DNA of 64,000 nt from Roseococcus sp. SDR (GCF_019083995.1 NZ_JAHRCU010000008.1:1-64000); one strand, 5' to 3'; counted from the stretch's first letter, positions 8,836-18,892 are shown. Made by a program: numbers and translations. Notes: generated by a model not told the origin, from the sequence alone.

Positions 8836-10056
8836 ATGTCCCGTATCGTGATGAAGTTCGGCGGCACCTCCGTCGCCGATCTCGACCGCATCAGAAACGT
8901 CGCCGCCCGCGTGAAGCGCGAGGTGGAGGCCGGCCACCAGGTGGCCGTCGTCGTCTCCGCCATGTCGGGCGCCACCAACCAGCTGGTGAAATGGTGCCAG
9001 GATCTCTCGCCCCTGCATGACGCCCGCGAATACGACACCGTCGTCGCGACCGGCGAGCAGGTGACCATCGGCCTCACCGCCATCGCGCTGCAGGCGATCG
9101 GCGTGGATGCGCGCTCCTGGCAGGGCTGGCAGGTGCCGATCCTGACCGACAACGCGCATGGCAAGGCCCGCGTGGACCGCATCGAGGGCGATGAGCTGAT
9201 CCGCCGGATGGAGCAGGGCCAGGTCCCCGTCGTCGCCGGCTTCCAGGGCCTCGAGCCCACGCGCAACCGCGTCACCACGCTGGGCCGTGGCGGCTCCGAC
9301 CTCTCGGCGGTGGCGCTGGCCGCGGCGCTCAAGGCCGATCGCTGCGACATCTACACCGATGTGGACGGCATCTACACGACCGATCCGCGCATCGTGCCGC
9401 GCGCGAAAAAGCTTGAGCGCATCTCCTATGAGGAGATGCTCGAACTGGCGTCGGTGGGCGCCAAGGTGTTGCAGACCCGCTCCGTCGAACTCGCCATGAA
9501 GGCGCGGGTTCGCGTGCAGGTTCTTTCCAGTTTCGAAGACAAGCCAGGCTCCCTGGTCGTGGATGAGGACGAGATCATGGAGAAGCCGATCGTTTCCGGC
9601 ATTGCCTATTCGCGCGATGAGGCGAAGGTCACCCTTCGCCGCGTGCCCGACCGCCCGGGTGTCGCCGCCCGCGTCTTCGGCCCGCTTTCGGCCGCCAATG
9701 TGAATGTGGACATGATCGTCCAGAACATCGGCGCCGATGGCGGCACGGACATGACCTTCACCGTCGGCCGTTCGGATTTGCCGCGCGCCACCGACATCCT
9801 GGAGAAGGCCAAGGGCGAGCTGGGCTACGAGGCGCTGATCGCCGACCCCGAGGTGGCCAAGATCAGCGTGGTCGGCATCGGCATGCGCACCCATGCGGGC
9901 GTGGCGTCCACCATGTTCAAGACGCTGGCCGACAAGGGCATCAACATCCAGGTGATTTCGACCTCCGAGATCAAGGTGAGCGTGCTGGTCGCCGCCGACT
10001 ACACCGAGCTCGCGGTCCGCGCGCTGCACACGGCCTACGGGTTGGACGCCGCCTGA
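8836..10056 (+). CDS. lysC: Aspartate kinase
   Basis: Phosphorylates aspartate, the first step toward lysine, threonine, methionine and diaminopimelate. The 406-residue protein has the kinase signature KFGGTSVAD (7-15), [12 protein letters not shown], a catalytic domain of about 260 residues and two C-terminal ACT domains ([25 protein letters not shown]). This is the lysine/threonine-sensitive, beta-type architecture of alphaproteobacteria. The open frame begins at 8212, but the ATG at 8836 starts exactly at the family N-terminus and has CCAGGAA upstream. Its stop overlaps the next gene's ATG by one base. Confidence 0.97.
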   Translation: MSRIVMKFGGTSVADLDRIRNVAARVKREVEAGHQVAVVVSAMSGATNQLVKWCQDLSPLHDAREYDTVVATGEQVTIGLTAIALQAIGVDARSWQGWQVPILTDNAHGKARVDRIEGDELIRRMEQGQVPVVAGFQGLEPTRNRVTTLGRGGSDLSAVALAAALKADRCDIYTDVDGIYTTDPRIVPRAKKLERISYEEMLELASVGAKVLQTRSVELAMKARVRVQVLSSFEDKPGSLVVDEDEIMEKPIVSGIAYSRDEAKVTLRRVPDRPGVAARVFGPLSAANVNVDMIVQNIGADGGTDMTFTVGRSDLPRATDILEKAKGELGYEALIADPEVAKISVVGIGMRTHAGVASTMFKTLADKGINIQVISTSEIKVSVLVAADYTELAVRALHTAYGLDAA

Positions 10057-11099
10057 TGGACGCGACGCCGGTGGTCCCGCAGGCGGCCTTTGACGAGGTG
10101 GATCGCCTCATGGCGCGCGGCGCCGCCTTCTTCGGCTCGCGCTATGCGCTGCTGGGCGGCGCCATGTCCTGGGTGAGCGAGCGCAACCTGGTGGCGGCCC
10201 TCTCCAACGCCGGCGCCTTCGGCGTCATCGCCTGCGGCGCCATGGAGCCGCATCACCTGGATGCCGAGATCGCCGGCACCAAGGCGCTGACCGACAAGCC
10301 CTTCGGCGTGAACCTGATCACCATGCATCCGCGCCTGGAGCAGTTGGTGGACACCTGCCTGTCGCATGGCGTCTCCCACATCGTCTTCGCGGGCGGCATT
10401 CCGCCCACGGCGGCGATCAAGCGCGCGAAGGAGGGCGGGGCCAAGATCGTCTGCTTCGCCCCCGCGCTGGCCTTGGCCAAGAAGCTGATCCGCTCCGGCG
10501 CCGATGCGCTCGTCATCGAGGGCAGCGAGGCGGGGGGGCATATCGGCCCGGTCAGCCTCAACGTGCTGGCGCAGGAAATCCTGCCCCACATCACCGAGGT
10601 GCCGGTCTTCGTGGCTGGCGGCATCGGCCGCGGCGAGGCGATCCTCTCCTACCTGGAGATGGGCGCGGCCGGCGCGCAGCTCGGCACGCGCTTCGTCTGC
10701 GCCACCGAGTGCATCGCGCACCCCAACTTCAAGCGCGCCTTCATCCGCGGCAATGCGCGCGATGCGCTGCCCACCGTCCAGCTCGATGAGCGCTTTCCGG
10801 TGATCCCCGTGCGCGCCCTGCAGAATGAGGGCACCAAGCGCTTCATGGAGCACCAGGCCGCCGTGCTGAAGCGCTTCCAGGCCGGCGAGCTCGGCAAGGA
10901 GGAAGCCCAGCTCGACATCGAGCATTTCTGGGCCGGCGCGCTCCGCCGGGCCGTGGTGGATGGCGATGTGGAGCAGGGCTCGCTCATGGCCGGCCAGTCG
11001 GTCGGCATGGTCTCGCGCGAGCAGCCGGCCGTTGAAATCGTGGCGGAATTGATCGGCCAGGCCGCCGCCGCCGTGGCCGCCCGCCGCGGCCTCGCCTGA
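10056..11099 (+). CDS. FMN-dependent nitronate monooxygenase family protein
   Basis: TIM-barrel flavoprotein of the 2-nitropropane dioxygenase/FabK group (347 residues). Visible motifs are GGAMSWVSERNLVAALSNAG, GVNLIT, the substrate-side EGSEAGGHIGP near residue 152, and FMN phosphate-binding VAGGIGRGEAI plus GAQLGTRF. It could oxidise alkyl nitronates or act as an enoyl-ACP reductase-like enzyme; there is no fatty-acid gene context, so I keep the family name. The ATG overlaps the lysC stop by one base (TGATG), indicating translational coupling. A GC hairpin follows its stop at about 11121-11138. Confidence 0.87.
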   Translation: MDATPVVPQAAFDEVDRLMARGAAFFGSRYALLGGAMSWVSERNLVAALSNAGAFGVIACGAMEPHHLDAEIAGTKALTDKPFGVNLITMHPRLEQLVDTCLSHGVSHIVFAGGIPPTAAIKRAKEGGAKIVCFAPALALAKKLIRSGADALVIEGSEAGGHIGPVSLNVLAQEILPHITEVPVFVAGGIGRGEAILSYLEMGAAGAQLGTRFVCATECIAHPNFKRAFIRGNARDALPTVQLDERFPVIPVRALQNEGTKRFMEHQAAVLKRFQAGELGKEEAQLDIEHFWAGALRRAVVDGDVEQGSLMAGQSVGMVSREQPAVEIVAELIGQAAAAVAARRGLA

Positions 11100-11163
11100 A
11101 GAATCGCGCCTGAGGGGAAGGGGGGGCTTTGCGCCCCCGCCCGGAAGGCGCTAACCATGGGCC

Positions 11164-12177
11164 GTGTTCGACGACATGAAACGCTTCCGCCCCCAGGAGG
11201 CCCAACCCGTGGATGCCGCACGCCTCGGCGAAGAGCTGCGTGACGCACGGCTGGCGCTTGGCCTGTCCATCGAGGATGTCGCGGCGGAGCTGCGCATCCG
11301 GCGCGTCTATCTGATCGCGCTCGAGGAAGGCCGCCTGAAGGATCTGCCTTCCCCCGCCTATGCGGTGGGGTTCGTGCGGAATTATTCCGGTGCCCTGGGC
11401 CTCGACCCGACCGAAATGGTCCGCCGCCTGCGCGATGCGGTGGCGACCGGCGCCCGCAAGACCGACCTCGTCTTCCCCGAGCCGGTGCCCGAGCGCGGCT
11501 TCCCGGCCGGCGTGCTGGTGCTGGCGGGTGCCGTCATCGCGGTTGGTGCCTATGTCGCCTGGTACAACTGGGCCGGCACGGGCAACCGCACGGTGGATGC
11601 CGTGCCCCCCGTGCCCGCCCGCCTGGAGCCCGCCGCCCGCACGGGCGAGGCCCTGCGCCCGACGACACCGGCCCCCGTGGCGCCCACCGCCGCGCCGGCG
11701 CCTGCCCCGGCCCCCACGCCTGCGCCCAGCGCACCCGTTGCCGCCACTCCGCCCGGCGCCGCCGTGATCGTCCCGGCCCTGCCGGTGCCCACCCCCGTGC
11801 CGGTCCAGGTGCCGACCCCCGCGCCGCCCGTCGCCGCCGCCCCGCCGGCTGACCAGCCGCGCATCACGTTGCGCGCCAAGGCCGAGATCTGGACCCAGGT
11901 GCGTGACACCCGCGCGAACCAGACGCTGATCTCCCGCAACATGCGCCCGGGCGAGACCTTCGTGGTGCCCAATCGTGAGGGGCTTCTGCTCTCGGTCGGC
12001 AATGCCGCGATGATCGACGTGCTGGTGGATGGCCAGCCCGCGCCGGCCTTCGGCAACACGCCCGGCGTGCGGCGTGACGTGCCCCTGGTGCCGGACCAGC
12101 TGCGTCCGCGCCCGGCCGCCGGTGCCACGCCCCCGGCCGCGCCTGCCCGCCTGAACCCGCCGCCCCAGCGGCAGTAA
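11164..12177 (+). CDS. RodZ-like membrane protein: HTH, TM helix, proline-rich linker, DUF4115
   Basis: A 337-residue protein with RodZ architecture: an N-terminal XRE-type helix-turn-helix (about residues 16-90, [20 protein letters not shown]... [15 protein letters not shown]), a transmembrane helix near 118-136, a long Pro/Ala-rich linker (about 150-235) and a C-terminal DUF4115 beta domain ([15 protein letters not shown]). RodZ tethers MreB to the cell-wall elongation machinery. Translation could start at the GTG at 11164 or at the ATG at 11176; neither has a strong Shine-Dalgarno sequence. It is immediately upstream of ispG, as in many proteobacteria, but ispG has its own candidate promoter. 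Confidence 0.85.
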   Translation: MFDDMKRFRPQEAQPVDAARLGEELRDARLALGLSIEDVAAELRIRRVYLIALEEGRLKDLPSPAYAVGFVRNYSGALGLDPTEMVRRLRDAVATGARKTDLVFPEPVPERGFPAGVLVLAGAVIAVGAYVAWYNWAGTGNRTVDAVPPVPARLEPAARTGEALRPTTPAPVAPTAAPAPAPAPTPAPSAPVAATPPGAAVIVPALPVPTPVPVQVPTPAPPVAAAPPADQPRITLRAKAEIWTQVRDTRANQTLISRNMRPGETFVVPNREGLLLSVGNAAMIDVLVDGQPAPAFGNTPGVRRDVPLVPDQLRPRPAAGATPPAAPARLNPPPQRQ

Positions 12178-12205
12178 CGGGCCTCGCCTCCGGCGAACGG
12201 CAAGC

Positions 12206-12234
12206 TTGGGCATTCCCGCGCGCGCGCCTATATT
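12206..12234 (+). promoter_or_regulatory. Candidate sigma-70 type promoter for ispG
   Basis: TTGGGC (12206-12211), a 17-base spacer and TATATT (12229-12234) match the housekeeping consensus well. A start near 12241 would give a leader of about 23 bases carrying GAGGGA before the ispG ATG. It sits in the 86-bp gap after the RodZ-like gene. Confidence 0.6.
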
Positions 12235-12263
12235 GCGCGCGAACGCCGTTTCCGAGGGAATGC

Positions 12264-13409
12264 ATGAGCTACCGGCCTTATCAGCACATCGCGCGCCGCA
12301 AGTCGCGCCAGATCCGCGTGGGCAAGGTCCTGGTGGGCGGGGATGCCCCCATCAGCGTGCAGACCATGACCAACACGCTGACCTCGGACGCCGCCGCCAC
12401 CATCGCGCAGATCCGCAAGTCCGAGCTCGCCGGCGTGGACATCGTCCGCGTCTCCTGCCCCGATGAGGAGAGCACCGCCGCACTCGCCGAGATCGTGCGC
12501 GAGGTGAATGTCCCGATCGTCGCCGACATCCATTTCCACTACCGCCGCGCCATCGAGGCGGCCGAGGCGGGGGCCGCCTGCCTGCGCATCAACCCGGGCA
12601 ATATCGGCTCGCCCGAGCGCGTGAAGGAGGTGGTGAAGGCCGCGCGGGACCATGGCTGCGCCATCCGCATCGGCGTGAATGCCGGCAGCCTCGAGAAGCA
12701 CCTGCTGGAGAAGTATGGCGAGCCCAACCCCGAGGCGCTGGTCGAAAGCGCCCTCTGGCACGCCGACCACCTGCTGCAGAACGACTTCCACGAGTTCAAG
12801 ATCAGCGTGAAGGCGAGCGACGTCTTCATGGCCGTCGCCGCCTACACGCAGCTCGCCGAGCAATGCGACCACCCGCTGCACATCGGCATCACGGAAGCCG
12901 GCGGCAAGCGCGCGGGCACGGTGAAGAGCGCGATCGGCCTCGGCAACCTGCTCTGGGCCGGCATCGGCGACACCATGCGGGTGTCCTTGAGCGCCGAGCC
13001 GGAGGAGGAGGTCGCCGTCGCCTGGGACATCCTGAAGTCGCTCCATCTGCGCCATCGCGGCGTGAAGATCATCTCCTGCCCCTCCTGCGCGCGGCAGGGC
13101 TTCGACGTGATCCGCACGGTGGAGAAGCTCGAGGAACGCCTCGCGCATGTGACGCAGCCGGTCAGCCTTTCCATCATCGGCTGCGTGGTGAACGGCCCGG
13201 GCGAGGCGCTGATGACCGATATCGGCCTGACCGGCGGCGGCGCCGGGCGGCACATGGTCTATTCCACCGGCAAGCAGGACCACACGACCGATACGGAGGC
13301 CATGATCGACCACCTGGTCGAGATGGTGGAGGCGCGCGCCGCCCTGCTCCAGGCCGAGGCGGATGCGAAGAAGGCCGAAGAGGCGAAGGCGAAGATCGCC
13401 GCGGAATAA
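12264..13409 (+). CDS. ispG: 4-hydroxy-3-methylbut-2-enyl diphosphate synthase IspG
   Basis: Penultimate enzyme of the MEP isoprenoid pathway; it reductively opens MEcPP to HMBPP with a 4Fe-4S cluster. The 381-residue protein has the TIM-barrel half first ([36 protein letters not shown]) and the cluster domain last. The cluster ligands C272 and C275 (CPSC) and C307 are visible, with the fourth ligand E314 in NGPGEA. The length suits the two-domain bacterial form. The C-terminal tail is rich in Ala, Glu and Lys. The ATG has GAGGGA upstream. Confidence 0.97.
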   Translation: MSYRPYQHIARRKSRQIRVGKVLVGGDAPISVQTMTNTLTSDAAATIAQIRKSELAGVDIVRVSCPDEESTAALAEIVREVNVPIVADIHFHYRRAIEAAEAGAACLRINPGNIGSPERVKEVVKAARDHGCAIRIGVNAGSLEKHLLEKYGEPNPEALVESALWHADHLLQNDFHEFKISVKASDVFMAVAAYTQLAEQCDHPLHIGITEAGGKRAGTVKSAIGLGNLLWAGIGDTMRVSLSAEPEEEVAVAWDILKSLHLRHRGVKIISCPSCARQGFDVIRTVEKLEERLAHVTQPVSLSIIGCVVNGPGEALMTDIGLTGGGAGRHMVYSTGKQDHTTDTEAMIDHLVEMVEARAALLQAEADAKKAEEAKAKIAAE

Positions 13410-13432
13410 GGCGCCGGCAAGGAGCCAAGGCT

Positions 13433-14098
13433 TTGAAATTGCACTATTTCGACGGCTCGACCACCTGCCGCCCCATTGTCATGTTCGCGCATGAGGCGGG
13501 GCTGCCTCTGGAACTCGTGCCGGTGAACCTCTTCATTGGCGAGCACAAGGGCGAGGCCTATACCGGCATCAACCCGAACCAGCTCGTCCCCGTGCTGGAG
13601 GAGGCGGATGGCCACCGGCTGATCGAATGCTCGGCCATCCTGAAATACCTGGCGGACCTGCAGGGCCACCCTGCCTGGCCGGCCGACAAGCGCGCCCGGG
13701 CCGCGGTGAATGCGCGGATGGACTGGTTCAACACCGGCTTCTACCGCGTCTTCGGTTATGGCCTGGTCTATGGCCAGGTCCTGCCCGACTACATGTGGCC
13801 CGATGCCGCCATGCAGGCCGCCGCGCTGGAAAAGGCCGAGGCCAAGTCCCGCGCCCTGCTGACCGTGCTGAACGACCACATGCTGAACGATGCCGCCCCC
13901 TTCCTGGGCGGCGCCGAGCCCGACCTTTCCGATCATCTGGGTGCCGCCTATGTGACGCTGGGCGAGCTGATCGGCTTCGACTTCGCGCCCTGGCCGCGCG
14001 TTGAACGCTGGATCGCGGCGATGAAGGCCCGACCGAGCTGGGAGGCCGCCAATGGCGGCTTCAACGCCTGGCGCGGCATGCTGCGGGGTGCCGCCTGA
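13433..14098 (+). CDS. Glutathione S-transferase family protein
   Basis: A 221-residue protein with an N-terminal thioredoxin-like domain (LHYFDGSTTCRPIVMFAHEAG; cis-proline segment NQLVPVLE; ECSAILKYLAD for the glutathione gamma-glutamyl group) and a C-terminal helical domain. Theta-class-like beta-type GSTs have this form. No ATG is suitable: the frame extends back into ispG, and the likely start is a TTG at 13433-13435 with GGAG 8-9 bases upstream. Its stop overlaps the ATG of the next gene (TGATG). The substrate is unknown; the pairing with a VOC protein suggests a shared detoxification role. Confidence 0.86.
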   Translation: MKLHYFDGSTTCRPIVMFAHEAGLPLELVPVNLFIGEHKGEAYTGINPNQLVPVLEEADGHRLIECSAILKYLADLQGHPAWPADKRARAAVNARMDWFNTGFYRVFGYGLVYGQVLPDYMWPDAAMQAAALEKAEAKSRALLTVLNDHMLNDAAPFLGGAEPDLSDHLGAAYVTLGELIGFDFAPWPRVERWIAAMKARPSWEAANGGFNAWRGMLRGAA

Positions 14099-14607
14099 TG
14101 GTCGCGAACCCGGCCCATATGTTCCACCACGTCGCCTATCGGTGCCGGGATTCCGAGGCCACGCGCGCCTTCTACGAGGATTTCCTGGGCATGGAGCTGG
14201 CCCAGGCCTTCGTCATCGAACGCACGGCGACGGGGCGCGACGCCTCCGTCCTGCACAGCTTCTACAAGCTGGGCGATGGCAGCTTCCTCGCCTTCTTCGA
14301 GGTGCCGGACAGCGAGTTCGATTTCAAGCAGCAGCATGATTTCGACCTGCATGTCGCCATGGAGACCTCGCCCGTGGAGCTGGAGGCCGTGCTCGCCAAG
14401 GCGCGGGCGGCTGGCATCGAGGCGCGTGGCCCGGCCGATCACGGCATCATCCGCTCCATCTATCTGCGCGACCCGAATGGCTATGTCGTCGAACTGGCCG
14501 CGAAGACGGAACGCCACGCGGCCGAGATGGACCCCACGCGCAACAAGGCGCGGGCCACGCTCGACGCCTGGACCGCCCGCAAGGGGCATCAGAGTATGAT
14601 CCGCTGA
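14098..14607 (+). CDS. VOC superfamily (glyoxalase/bleomycin-resistance fold) protein
   Basis: A 169-residue vicinal-oxygen-chelate protein. Two beta-alpha-beta-beta-beta modules are recognisable: FHHVAYRCRDSEATRAFYEDFLGM at the start, and HDFDLHVAMET with SIYLRDPNGYVVELAAK later. The metal-ligand pattern (H near residue 10, H near 84, E in YVVEL) is present, so a metal-dependent dioxygenase, lyase or isomerase role is plausible. The ATG overlaps the GST stop by one base. The frame is followed by a small hairpin. The substrate cannot be deduced. Confidence 0.85.
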   Translation: MVANPAHMFHHVAYRCRDSEATRAFYEDFLGMELAQAFVIERTATGRDASVLHSFYKLGDGSFLAFFEVPDSEFDFKQQHDFDLHVAMETSPVELEAVLAKARAAGIEARGPADHGIIRSIYLRDPNGYVVELAAKTERHAAEMDPTRNKARATLDAWTARKGHQSMIR

Positions 14608-14638
14608 GGTGGCATCACCGAAGCGGTGAATCATCCTC
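14606..14638. repeat. Small hairpin after the VOC gene
   Basis: TCACCG (14615-14620) pairs with CGGTGA (14624-14629) around AAG, and outer GAGG (14606-14609) can pair with CCTC (14635-14638). The right side, GTGAATCATCCTC, resembles the flank of the dispersed hairpin family at 4.7, 52.8 and 56.5 kb, so it may be a degenerate member. There is no T-run. Confidence 0.45.
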
Positions 14639-14731
14639 TCAACATGCCTGGATCGTGACCCGGCGAGTGCGGATCGCGATCCAGCCCGCCCTTGCGGGGG
14701 CGCGCGTCAGGCGTTACCCGCCATCCCCATC

Positions 14732-15985
14732 ATGTCCCAGATCAAGCTCCAGCCTCCGCGCGGCACGCGTGACCTCATCGGCGAGGAATTCCGCCGCCAC
14801 CACCGCGTCATCAAGACCGCGCGCCGCATCTCGGCGCTTTATGGCTTCGAGGAATGGGCGACCCCCATCTTCGAGGACACGCGCGTCTTCGCCCGCGGCC
14901 TGGGCGAGACCTCGGACGTGGTCAGCAAGGAGATGTACGAGTTCCAGGATCGCGGCGGCGAAAGCGTCACGCTGCGCCCCGAGAACACGGCCGGCGTCTG
15001 CCGCGCGCTGGTTTCGGGCGGGCTCACGCAATCCCTGCCGCGCAAGGTCTTCTATGCCGGCCCCATGTTCCGCTACGAGCGCCCGCAGGCCGGCCGCTAC
15101 CGCCAGTTCCACCAGATCGGCGCGGAAGTGCTGGGTGCCGCCGAGCCGCTGGCCGATGCCGAGGTGATCGCCTGCGGCTACCACATCATCCGCGAACTCG
15201 GCCTGGATGAGGGCGTGATCCTGGAGGTGAACACGCTGGGCGATGCGGAAAGCCGCGACGCCTACCGCGCGGCACTCATCGCCCATTTCACCGCCCATCG
15301 CGACAAGCTCAGCGAGGACAGCCAGCGGCGCCTCGAGAAGAACCCGCTGCGCATCATCGACAGCAAGGAGGCGCAGGACCGTGCGCTGGTGGCGGAAGCG
15401 CCCACCATCGAGCCCTTCCTGACCGAGAAGGCCCGCGCCCATTGGGACGCGCTGCGCCGGCACCTGACAACCTTCGCCGTGCCCTTCCGGGAGAACCCGC
15501 GCATCGTCCGCGGCCTCGACTACTACAGCCACACCGCCTTCGAATTCGTGACCGACCGCCTGGGCGCGCAGGGCACGGTGATGGGCGGCGGCCGCTATGA
15601 CGGGCTGGTGGAGGAGATGGGCGGCCCACCGACACCCTCCGTCGGCTGGGCGGCGGGCGTGGAGCGCCTCGCCATGCTCATGGAGAAGGCGGGCCTGACG
15701 CCGGCCGCCCCGCGCCTCGTCACCGTGATCCCGGTCAGCGATGCGGAGGAGGGCGTCGCGCTGAACCTGCTGCAATCGCTGCGCGCGGCCGGCCTCGGCG
15801 CCGAGATGGGCTATCGCGGCAACCTCAAGCGCCGCATGGAGCGCGCCAACAAGCAGGGTGCGCGCGCCGCCATCATCATCGGCGAGACCGAGGCCGCCGC
15901 GGGCGTGGCGCAGCTGCGCGACCTCGATGCCGGCACGCAGGAGCAGGTCCCCTTCACGGCGCTGGTGGAGCGGCTGAAGAAGTGA
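14732..15985 (+). CDS. hisS: Histidine--tRNA ligase
   Basis: Class II aminoacyl-tRNA synthetase charging tRNA-His (417 residues). Visible motifs: PRGTRDL at the N-terminus, TLRPENTAG, motif 2 [17 protein letters not shown], histidine motif [12 protein letters not shown] and motif 3 GGGRYDGL with GVERL. The C-terminal anticodon domain is complete. The ATG begins the family sequence exactly. It overlaps prfA by four bases (GTGA), so hisS and prfA form an operon. Confidence 0.98.
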   Translation: MSQIKLQPPRGTRDLIGEEFRRHHRVIKTARRISALYGFEEWATPIFEDTRVFARGLGETSDVVSKEMYEFQDRGGESVTLRPENTAGVCRALVSGGLTQSLPRKVFYAGPMFRYERPQAGRYRQFHQIGAEVLGAAEPLADAEVIACGYHIIRELGLDEGVILEVNTLGDAESRDAYRAALIAHFTAHRDKLSEDSQRRLEKNPLRIIDSKEAQDRALVAEAPTIEPFLTEKARAHWDALRRHLTTFAVPFRENPRIVRGLDYYSHTAFEFVTDRLGAQGTVMGGGRYDGLVEEMGGPPTPSVGWAAGVERLAMLMEKAGLTPAAPRLVTVIPVSDAEEGVALNLLQSLRAAGLGAEMGYRGNLKRRMERANKQGARAAIIIGETEAAAGVAQLRDLDAGTQEQVPFTALVERLKK

Positions 15986-17034
15986 GCCTCCCCGCCTCGC
16001 TGGAGCGTGTGATGCTGCGGGCGGAGGAGCTGCGCGCGCAGCTCGAAACCGCCGATGGCTCGCAGATCGGCGCCATCTCGAAGGAGCTTTCGGGCCTTGA
16101 TCCGCTGGTCGAGAAGGTGCGCGAATACCGCGCGCTGGAAGCCGCCGAGGCCGAGGCGCAGGCCCTGCTCGACGATCCCGAGATGCGCGAGCTGGCCGAG
16201 GCCGAGCTGCTCGACGCCAAGCACCGACTGCCCAAGCTGGAGCGTGAGATCCGCCTCATGCTGCTGCCGAAGGATGCGGCGGATGAGCGCAGCGCGATCC
16301 TGGAAATCCGCCCGGCCGCGGGCGGCGACGAAGCCGGTCTCTTCGCCGCCGAGCTGTTCCGCGCCTATCAGAAATACGCGGAAAGCGTCGGCTGGCGCTT
16401 CACCGTACTCGAATATGACGAGAACGAGCTGGGCGGCATCAAGGGCGCCAGCGGCGAGATCGAAGGGCAGGGGGTCTTTGCCCGCCTCAAGTTCGAAAGC
16501 GGCGTGCACCGCGTGCAGCGCGTGCCGGCGACGGAGACCCAAGGCCGCATCCACACCTCCACCGTGACGGTCGCTGTCCTGGCGGAAGCCGAGGAGGTGG
16601 ATGTGCGGATCGACGAGAAGGATCTGCGCATCGACACCTACCGCGCGCAGGGCGCCGGCGGCCAGCATGTGAACAAGACCGACAGCGCCGTGCGCATCAC
16701 CCACATCCCGACCGGCACCGTGGTCGCGATGCAGGAAGAAAAGAGCCAGCACAAGAACAAGGCCAAGGCCATGAAGATGCTGCGCGCCAAGATCTACGAC
16801 GCGCAGCGCCAGGCCCTCGATTCCGCGCGCGCCGCCGACCGCAAGGGCCAGGTCGGCACCGGCGATCGCAGCGAGCGCATCCGCACCTACAATTTCCCGC
16901 AGGGCCGCGTGACGGATCACCGCATCGGCCTCACGCTGCACAAGGTGGACCGCGTGATGATGGGCGAGATGGCCGAGATCTTCGACGCGCTGATCAGCGA
17001 GGACGAAGCCCAGCGCCTGGCAGCGGAAAATTGA
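15982..17034 (+). CDS. prfA: Peptide chain release factor 1
   Basis: Recognises UAA and UAG and triggers peptide release. The 350-residue protein carries the stop-codon tripeptide PAT (residues 182-184, in [10 protein letters not shown]) and the catalytic GGQ (226-228, in [13 protein letters not shown]). The PAT tripeptide marks RF1 rather than RF2. It starts with GTG inside the hisS stop (4-base overlap). prmC, which encodes the methylase that modifies the GGQ glutamine, follows on the same strand, but after a 160-bp gap holding small hairpins. Confidence 0.98.
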   Translation: MSLPASLERVMLRAEELRAQLETADGSQIGAISKELSGLDPLVEKVREYRALEAAEAEAQALLDDPEMRELAEAELLDAKHRLPKLEREIRLMLLPKDAADERSAILEIRPAAGGDEAGLFAAELFRAYQKYAESVGWRFTVLEYDENELGGIKGASGEIEGQGVFARLKFESGVHRVQRVPATETQGRIHTSTVTVAVLAEAEEVDVRIDEKDLRIDTYRAQGAGGQHVNKTDSAVRITHIPTGTVVAMQEEKSQHKNKAKAMKMLRAKIYDAQRQALDSARAADRKGQVGTGDRSERIRTYNFPQGRVTDHRIGLTLHKVDRVMMGEMAEIFDALISEDEAQRLAAEN

Positions 17035-17050
17035 ACGCCCTCAGGCGCGT

Positions 17051-17095
17051 CACGCCGCAGGCGTGCCTTCGGCACGATGCGCGGCCTCCGGCCGC
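17051..17095. repeat. Cluster of three 6-bp mini-hairpins between prfA and prmC
   Basis: Three inverted repeats, each a 6-bp stem with a 3-base loop, occur in a row: CACGCC-GCA-GGCGTG (17051-17065), CGTGCC-TTC-GGCACG (17062-17076) and GCGGCC-TCC-GGCCGC (17081-17095). The first two share four bases and so are mutually exclusive. No coding frame in this gap matches a family I recognise. A regulatory or repeat-element origin is inferred only. Confidence 0.5.
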
Positions 17096-17194
17096 TTGGC
17101 TTCGCGCCGCCGCTGGTGCGCGGGTGGCAAGGTCGGTCTGGGCGCGCCGGCCGCCTTGCGGCCGGATTCTCGTGGCGCGGCTCTTGTTTCTCCC

Positions 17195-18082
17195 ATGACC
17201 TGCGAGCCGGGGGAGAGCGTCGGCGCCTTCCTGTGCCAAGCCGGCCAGATGCTGCGCGCCGCCGCCATCGAAAACCCCCGCCTCGAAGCCCGCCTGCTGC
17301 TGGCCCACGCCATGTCCAGCACCACCGAGGCCCTGCTGCGAGACCCGCGCGCCGCCGTCCCGCCCGAGGCCGTGGCCCGCTTCCGCACCGCCCTCGATCA
17401 GCGACTCGCGCGCCTGCCCATGGCGCGCATCCTGGGCCATGCCGGATTCTGGACGCTGGATCTGGAGGTCGGCCCGGAGACGCTGATCCCCCGCGCGGAT
17501 TCCGAGACGCTGATCGAAGCGGTGCTCGAATCCGGCATCGCCCCGCGTCGCATCCTGGACCTCGGCACCGGCACGGGTTGCCTCTTGTTGGCGGCACTCG
17601 CGGAATTCCCGGCCGCCTGGGGGCTTGGCCTCGACCTGCGGCCCGAGGCCGCGGCACTCGCCGCGCGCAACGCCGTGCGGAACGGTTTGTCGGGGCAGGC
17701 CGCCTTCGTCGCAGGTGACTGGGCTTCGGCGGTGGCCGGCCGCTTCGACCTGGTCCTCTCCAACCCGCCCTATATCGCCAGCACCGCGATCCCCGGCCTC
17801 ATGCCCGAAGTGGCCGAGCATGAGCCATCCAGCGCGCTGGATGGCGGCCCGGACGGGCTCGACGCCTATCGGCGGATCATCGCCGACCTCCCGCGCTTGC
17901 TCGTGCCGGGCGGCCTTGCTGTTCTCGAACTGGGCGAAGGGCAGGGAATGGCCGTCTCGGCCTTGGCGGGTGACCAGGGCCTGGAGGTGCTCGGCCTGAA
18001 GCCCGATCTCGGCGGCATCGGCCGTGCCTTGATCCTGAAATTCTCCGAGAAACCGGTTGGCGAGGCGGCGTCTTGCGTCTAA
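17195..18082 (+). CDS. prmC: Release factor glutamine methyltransferase PrmC
   Basis: Methylates the glutamine of the GGQ motif in release factors. The 295-residue protein has an N-terminal helical domain (about 1-80), FWTLDLEVGPETLIPRADSE, SAM motif I LDLGTGTGCLLLA and the catalytic NPPY (190-193), then the C-terminal substrate segment. The frame opens at 17063, but the first 44 codons lie in the hairpin-rich gap. The ATG at 17195 fits the family N-terminus. It sits downstream of its substrate gene prfA and upstream of a DUF4167 gene. Confidence 0.95.
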   Translation: MTCEPGESVGAFLCQAGQMLRAAAIENPRLEARLLLAHAMSSTTEALLRDPRAAVPPEAVARFRTALDQRLARLPMARILGHAGFWTLDLEVGPETLIPRADSETLIEAVLESGIAPRRILDLGTGTGCLLLAALAEFPAAWGLGLDLRPEAAALAARNAVRNGLSGQAAFVAGDWASAVAGRFDLVLSNPPYIASTAIPGLMPEVAEHEPSSALDGGPDGLDAYRRIIADLPRLLVPGGLAVLELGEGQGMAVSALAGDQGLEVLGLKPDLGGIGRALILKFSEKPVGEAASCV

Positions 18083-18216
18083 AGTGACATTCGTCAGCGC
18101 AGGCCCCTGGCCCGCCGATGGGCACCACCCGCAAGGGCAATGCCCCGGACGACACCCAGCCAGCGGCGCCTCTTGAAACCTCCGCGGCAGCACAGACAGC
18201 AGAAGCACAGACACGA

Positions 18217-18738
18217 ATGAACATGAAGCGCATGCGCCGTGGCCATCGCCATGGCGGCGGTGGTGGCAATGGCGGCGGGCAGTTTCGCTCGGCGGGCGGC
18301 GGCGGGGGTGGCAACGGCAACCAGCCGCTGAACCGCAACCACGTCTTCGATTCGAGCGGCCCGGATGTGCGGCTGCGGGGCACCGCCCAGCAGCTCTTCG
18401 AGAAGTATCTCCAGCTCGGCCGCGACGCGACCAGCAGCGGAGACCGCGTGGGCGCCGAGGGCTATTTCCAGCATGCGGAGCACTACTTCCGCATTCTGGG
18501 TGCCATGGCCGCCGTCCAGCAGCAGAATCAGCCGCAGCAGGAGCGCCGCTTCCGCGAGCAGAACAATGAGGGCTACCAGGGCGAGGCGCAGCCCGCGGAG
18601 GGCGCTGATGCCGCTGAGAGCAACATCACGGCGAGCCTGGAGGCCGAACTGGCCGGCGAGGCCGAGACTCTGCCCATGCCGCAGCCGCGCCACGTGGCGC
18701 CGCCGGCCGAGGATGCCGCACCCGAAGCCGCGCGCTGA
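18217..18738 (+). CDS. DUF4167 domain protein
   Basis: Short protein typical of alphaproteobacteria, commonly found after prmC. The N-terminus is basic and very glycine-rich (MNMKRMRRGHRH, then runs of Gly), which suggests RNA or nucleic-acid contact. The DUF4167 core contains NRNHVFDSSGPDVRLRGTA and RDATSSGDRVGAEGYFQHAE (about residues 38-90). The tail is acidic and Ala/Glu-rich. I prefer the ATG at 18217, which begins the basic region; an in-frame ATG at 18118 would add 33 low-complexity residues. Neither has a clear ribosome-binding site. The molecular role of the family is not established. Confidence 0.87.
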   Translation: MNMKRMRRGHRHGGGGGNGGGQFRSAGGGGGGNGNQPLNRNHVFDSSGPDVRLRGTAQQLFEKYLQLGRDATSSGDRVGAEGYFQHAEHYFRILGAMAAVQQQNQPQQERRFREQNNEGYQGEAQPAEGADAAESNITASLEAELAGEAETLPMPQPRHVAPPAEDAAPEAAR

Positions 18739-18746
18739 CGCTTCGG

Positions 18747-18770
18747 GGCCGCGCCGGACACGGCGCGGCC
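18747..18770. terminator. Strong hairpin after the DUF4167 gene
   Basis: A perfect 10-bp stem, GGCCGCGCCG (18747-18756) and CGGCGCGGCC (18761-18770), with loop GACA lies 8 bases after the DUF4167 stop and upstream of the convergent tRNA-Glu 3' end. No T-run follows on either side, so factor-dependent termination or transcript protection is more likely than classic intrinsic termination. Confidence 0.5.
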
Positions 18771-18816
18771 ATCCGGCGGTTTCGTGCCGGTAGCGGCATG
18801 TCCTGTCTGTGGGAAA

Positions 18817-18892
18817 TGGCGTCCCTTAGGGGATTCGAACCCCTGTTGCCGCCGTGAGAGGGCGGTGTCCTAGGCCTCTAGACGAAAGGGAC
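18817..18892 (-). tRNA. tRNA-Glu (anticodon CTC)
   Basis: Read on the minus strand, the 76-base cloverleaf begins GTCCCTTTCGTCTAG. The 7-bp acceptor stem GTCCCTT/AAGGGAC is perfect. The anticodon arm CCGCC-CTCTCAC-GGCGG gives CTC, and the T arm reads CAGGGGTTCGAATCCCCT in outline. A discriminator G and an encoded CCA end it. It decodes GAG. Confidence 0.97.

Noticed and set aside
8212-10029. Very long open frame opposite lysC on the minus strand, fused to ubiG
   Set aside because: The part opposite lysC is Arg/His/Gly-rich with no family pattern, and the ubiG homology starts only at about 8745. It is a GC-bias shadow.
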